Of a DNA stretch of 8,392 nucleotides, positions 6,402-8,392 are shown in pieces. This DNA is from Hyphomicrobiales bacterium. Its GTDB lineage: Bacteria > Pseudomonadota > Alphaproteobacteria > Rhizobiales > Aestuariivirgaceae. Made by a program: the position numbers and the translations under genes. The notes below the pieces were generated by a model. It was not told where the DNA came from and searched no databases. It saw only the letters and a list, made by a program, of their open reading frames with translations. How positions within the stretch are numbered: the stretch's first letter is position 1; every line of letters starts with the position of its first letter. The stretch is from the NCBI GenBank assembly GCA_003151375.1, contig PLXI01000073.1:1-8392 (forward strand), written 5' to 3'.

Positions 6402-7421
6402 TTATCGCTTGTTTTTTCCGGTACTTTGTCGCGCAAAAATTTCATATCCCACGTCGATTTGGGTGGAAACATCCAGTCGCTTCCCGGACAATTCGTTTAC
6501 CGCTGCCTCGGCAGCAAGTTTGCCGATTTCATAGAGACGCGTTGAAACGGTTGAAAGAGAAGGGGACGCAGATGCGGCAAATTCGAGATCATGAAATCCG
6601 AGAATGGAAATGTCTTGGGGAACTTTAATGCCAATCTCGCGACATTTCATGATGGCGCCCATGGCCAAGTTGTCATCATTGCAAAACAAAGCCTCCGGAA
6701 TTTCATTATGATTGACCAAACTCACTAGCAGCGTCGAACCGAGCGCGATCGAGCTATGCTGCGGTATGGATGTCACCATGGGTTGATATTCCGGCCCCGC
6801 CTTTTCCATCGCTTCCTTGTATCCCGAGAGGCGTGCTGCGGCACGAATATCCTGTTGGCCCACAACAAAGCCAATTTTGCGGTGGCCAAGATCAATCAGG
6901 AATTGCGTCGCGTCACGGCCAGCTTTGGCCTGCGACAGACCAATGTTGATATGAATTGGATTGTCCGCCAGTTCAAAAGTCTCGATCACCGGGATTTTTG
7001 ATTGCGTTAACAAATGCCGTGACATCGGCGTGTGGTCAACGCCGACAATGATGATTGCCTCAACGCGCTGTCCCAACAACGTGCGGATGGCCTGCTCTTC
7101 CTCTCTTTGGGAATACCTGCTGTTGACAACAACAACCTGAAAGCCAGAATTTAGAAAAACCTCATGTAGCGCCCGCAGATATTCCGCAAAGATGACGTTG
7201 TAGAGCGTTGGCACAATCACACCAACAGAATGGCTTCTGGAAGATGCCAAACGACTGGCAGCCAGATTTGGCACATAAGCAAGTTTATGCACGGCGGCGT
7301 CAATACGCTGGCGAAGTTCGGGCGATACAGCGTCCGGTTTGCGCAAGGCGCGCGAGACCGTGATGGGGCTTACTTTCGCTAGCTTGGCCACATCGTCTAG
7401 TGTTTTTCGCTTTTTTGGAAT
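6402..7421 (-). CDS. LacI-family transcriptional regulator (start codon unusual)
   Basis: A regulator of about 339 residues with an N-terminal helix-turn-helix (KTLDDVAKLAKVSPITVSRA, then ALRKPDAVS), the hinge region NLAASRLASSRS, and a periplasmic-binding-like sensor domain starting at HSVGVIVPTL. Later landmarks are QRVEAIIIVGVDHTP, DLGHRKIGFVVG, LFCNDDNLAMGAI and ISILGFHDLEFA. The sensor most resembles the gluconate/idonate branch of LacI proteins (E. coli GntR/IdnR), from memory. The first standard start, GTG 7391, would remove the TLDD that begins helix 1 and has no ribosome site. The conserved frame continues upstream to ATT 7421, where related proteins have ATG, with a GGGGG run shortly before it; an in-frame TAA at 7451-7449 closes the frame. 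I give 7421 as the likely start, but 7391 is the conservative one. The gene faces phaZ with a 39-nt gap and is divergent from a sugar-binding protein it probably represses. Confidence 0.85.
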   Translation of the reverse strand: MPKKRKTLDDVAKLAKVSPITVSRALRKPDAVSPELRQRIDAAVHKLAYVPNLAASRLASSRSHSVGVIVPTLYNVIFAEYLRALHEVFLNSGFQVVVVNSRYSQREEEQAIRTLLGQRVEAIIIVGVDHTPMSRHLLTQSKIPVIETFELADNPIHINIGLSQAKAGRDATQFLIDLGHRKIGFVVGQQDIRAAARLSGYKEAMEKAGPEYQPMVTSIPQHSSIALGSTLLVSLVNHNEIPEALFCNDDNLAMGAIMKCREIGIKVPQDISILGFHDLEFAASASPSLSTVSTRLYEIGKLAAEAAVNELSGKRLDVSTQIDVGYEIFARQSTGKNKR

Positions 7422-7492
7422 GCCAACCCCCGACGATAATGAAAGAATTTATTCTAACGCAATAGCTCACGAGAATATAAAACTCAATAGAT

Positions 7493-7521
7493 TTGACAGC
7501 GCTGTCATTTGTGATAAGGAT
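7493..7521 (+). promoter_or_regulatory. Candidate promoter of the sugar transporter gene
   Basis: A consensus -35 box TTGACA lies at 7493-7498. With a 17-nt spacer the -10 would be AAGGAT at 7516-7521, which matches only three of six positions, so the promoter may be weak or need help. A LacI-type operator overlaps the -35 box and spacer, the expected place for repression. The leader to the ATG at 7621 would be about 95 nt. The -35 is clear; the -10 is uncertain. Confidence 0.45.
7494..7507. promoter_or_regulatory. LacI-family operator (perfect 14-bp palindrome)
   Basis: TGACAGCGCTGTCA is a perfect palindrome with the central AGCGCT and flanking TG/CA that are typical of LacI-family operators. 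It sits in the divergent gap between the LacI gene and the sugar-binding protein gene and overlaps the -35 box of the latter. Binding of the adjacent regulator would block transcription of the transporter and possibly of the regulator itself. The symmetry is certain; assignment to this LacI protein is by position and family knowledge. Confidence 0.75.
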
Positions 7522-7547
7522 ATGGCTCCGGCTGAATAATTTTGTGT

Positions 7548-7562
7548 TCCGATAAAATCGGA
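7548..7562 (+). other. Small hairpin in the leader of the sugar-binding protein gene
   Basis: TCCGAT and ATCGGA form a perfect 6-bp stem closed by a 3-nt AAA loop, 58 nt before the ATG at 7621. No T-run follows, so it is not a terminator. It may stabilise the leader RNA, or may be chance; no known riboswitch pattern is recognisable around it. Confidence 0.25.
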
Positions 7563-7620
7563 CCGTCGACCGGAATGGCAAAACGGAATCAACCGTGGCC
7601 TTATCTGGGAGGATAATTCG

Positions 7621-8392
7621 ATGACGTTTTCACGTAAACTTAGTCATGTTTTTGCATTGGGCATGTCTACTTCATTGTTTGCGGCATTTGCCGCTACAGC
7701 GCATGCCGCTGGTCCCGAAGTTGTTGCTGGCCCAGCCGCGCAACCCGAATGCTTTGCACCTTGGGCAAAGGATACCAAATTCTTCAAGTACCCAAAGAAA
7801 GACGGTAAATTTCGCATCGCTCTTGCCAATGGCTACATTGCTAACACTTGGCGCATTCAGATGATTCAAACTGCCAAGGCTTATGCGGCACAGCCTGAAG
7901 TGGCTGCTAAACTTAAAGAGTTCAAAGTGGTTTCAACTGGCGAAGACGTGCCAGCGCAAATTTCAGCCATTAATAACTTCATTGATGCAGGCTATGATGC
8001 CATCGTTGTTGATGCTCAGAACCCGACAGCCTTTGGTCCCGTTATCAAGCGCGCCAAGGAAGCAGGGGTTATCCTTGTAGCCTTCGACAACATTCTCGAT
8101 ACTCAAGATGCCATCAATGTGAACGTGGATCAAAAGGGTCTTGGTGTGCGGTGGGCCGATTGGTTGATCAAGAATGTACCAGGCGGCGGCAAGATTCTCG
8201 AAGTGCGCGGCGTTGCTGGTACTTCAGTTGATACAGACCGCCACAACGGCATTCACGAAACACTTGATGCCTCCGGCAAAAAATGGGCCGTGACAGAAGT
8301 TGTTGGCAAATGGGATGATGGTGTGGCCCAAAAGGCAACCGCAGATGCCATCGCAACCAATGGCCCATTTGCTGGTATCACAGGCCAAGGCG
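7621..8392 (+). CDS. Sugar ABC transporter periplasmic substrate-binding protein (N-terminal part, cut by window edge)
   Basis: An open frame of 257 codons runs from ATG 7621 past the window end, preceded by GGGAGG with an 8-nt gap. Residues 1-29 form a Sec signal peptide: a basic start, a hydrophobic core, and a likely cut after AHA (27-29). The mature part has a linker of about 30 residues, then a Peripla_BP_4 (RbsB-like) fold starting at KFRIALANGYIANTWRIQM. Next come DVPAQISAINNFIDAGYDAI and VVDAQNPTAFGPVIKRAKEA with VILVAFDN, the strand-helix pattern of pentose/hexose-type binding proteins. It should capture a sugar or polyol in the periplasm for an ABC importer whose other subunits probably follow outside the window. 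An operator and -35 box lie upstream, so repression by the divergent LacI protein is likely. The sugar cannot be named from sequence. The truncation is only the window boundary. Confidence 0.92.
   Translation, partial: MTFSRKLSHVFALGMSTSLFAAFAATAHAAGPEVVAGPAAQPECFAPWAKDTKFFKYPKKDGKFRIALANGYIANTWRIQMIQTAKAYAAQPEVAAKLKEFKVVSTGEDVPAQISAINNFIDAGYDAIVVDAQNPTAFGPVIKRAKEAGVILVAFDNILDTQDAINVNVDQKGLGVRWADWLIKNVPGGGKILEVRGVAGTSVDTDRHNGIHETLDASGKKWAVTEVVGKWDDGVAQKATADAIATNGPFAGITGQG

Noticed and set aside
6386..6418. Weak AATTA/TAATT hairpin followed by a T-run as a terminator for phaZ
   Set aside because: The stem is five A/T pairs only and the T-run starts more than ten bases later, inside the convergent LacI gene; not a credible intrinsic terminator.
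7300..7581. Minus-strand 93-codon frame over the LacI N-terminus and promoter region
   Set aside because: It is out of frame with the conserved LacI sequence, has no family resemblance and covers the operator and promoter.
7644..8368. Open frames on both strands inside the sugar-binding protein region
   Set aside because: The frame starting at 7621 gives a continuous signal peptide and periplasmic-binding fold to the window end, so the others are shadows.

Overview
The window looks like chromosomal DNA of an alphaproteobacterium, most probably of the Hyphomicrobiales (rhizobial) type. This rests on gene content and protein style: a BMP-type ABC uptake operon ending in a biuret-hydrolase-like enzyme, an FCD-type GntR regulator, a cysteine-type intracellular PHB depolymerase, and a LacI-regulated sugar-binding protein. 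I saw no IS element, CRISPR array, tRNA, rRNA or phage gene, and base composition looks even throughout. The organism is inferred; no species-level marker is present.

Left half (1-3458, minus strand): a tightly packed operon read right to left. The order is a BMP-family substrate-binding protein with a twin-arginine signal (3458-2337), permease 1 (2328-1204), permease 2 (1204-281) and the N-terminal 94 codons of an isochorismatase-superfamily cysteine hydrolase (284 to the window edge). Spacing is 8 nt, then TGATG, then ATGA, so the last three genes are probably translationally coupled. The hydrolase closely resembles rhizobial biuret amidohydrolase as I remember it. The operon may therefore import and deaminate biuret or a similar nitrogen-rich small molecule. 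The ATPase subunit is not in the window.

Regulatory gap (3459-3712): a divergent intergenic region between the operon and a plus-strand GntR/FCD regulator (3713-4384). It holds a large interrupted palindrome (3600-3652) just downstream of a candidate promoter for the regulator. This is the best candidate for the control site of the operon, the regulator, or both.

Middle (4381-6362): a glutathione S-transferase-like gene (minus), whose stop codon overlaps the regulator's stop in a convergent arrangement, followed by a divergent phaZ, the intracellular polyhydroxybutyrate depolymerase. Neither has an obvious functional tie to the uptake operon.

Right end (6402-8392): a LacI-family regulator (minus) with no normal start codon at the place its DNA-binding domain requires one. 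It is divergent from a periplasmic sugar-binding protein (plus) that runs off the window. The gap between them carries a perfect LacI-type operator, TGACAGCGCTGTCA, overlapping a consensus -35 box. This is the start of a LacI-repressed sugar ABC transporter locus.
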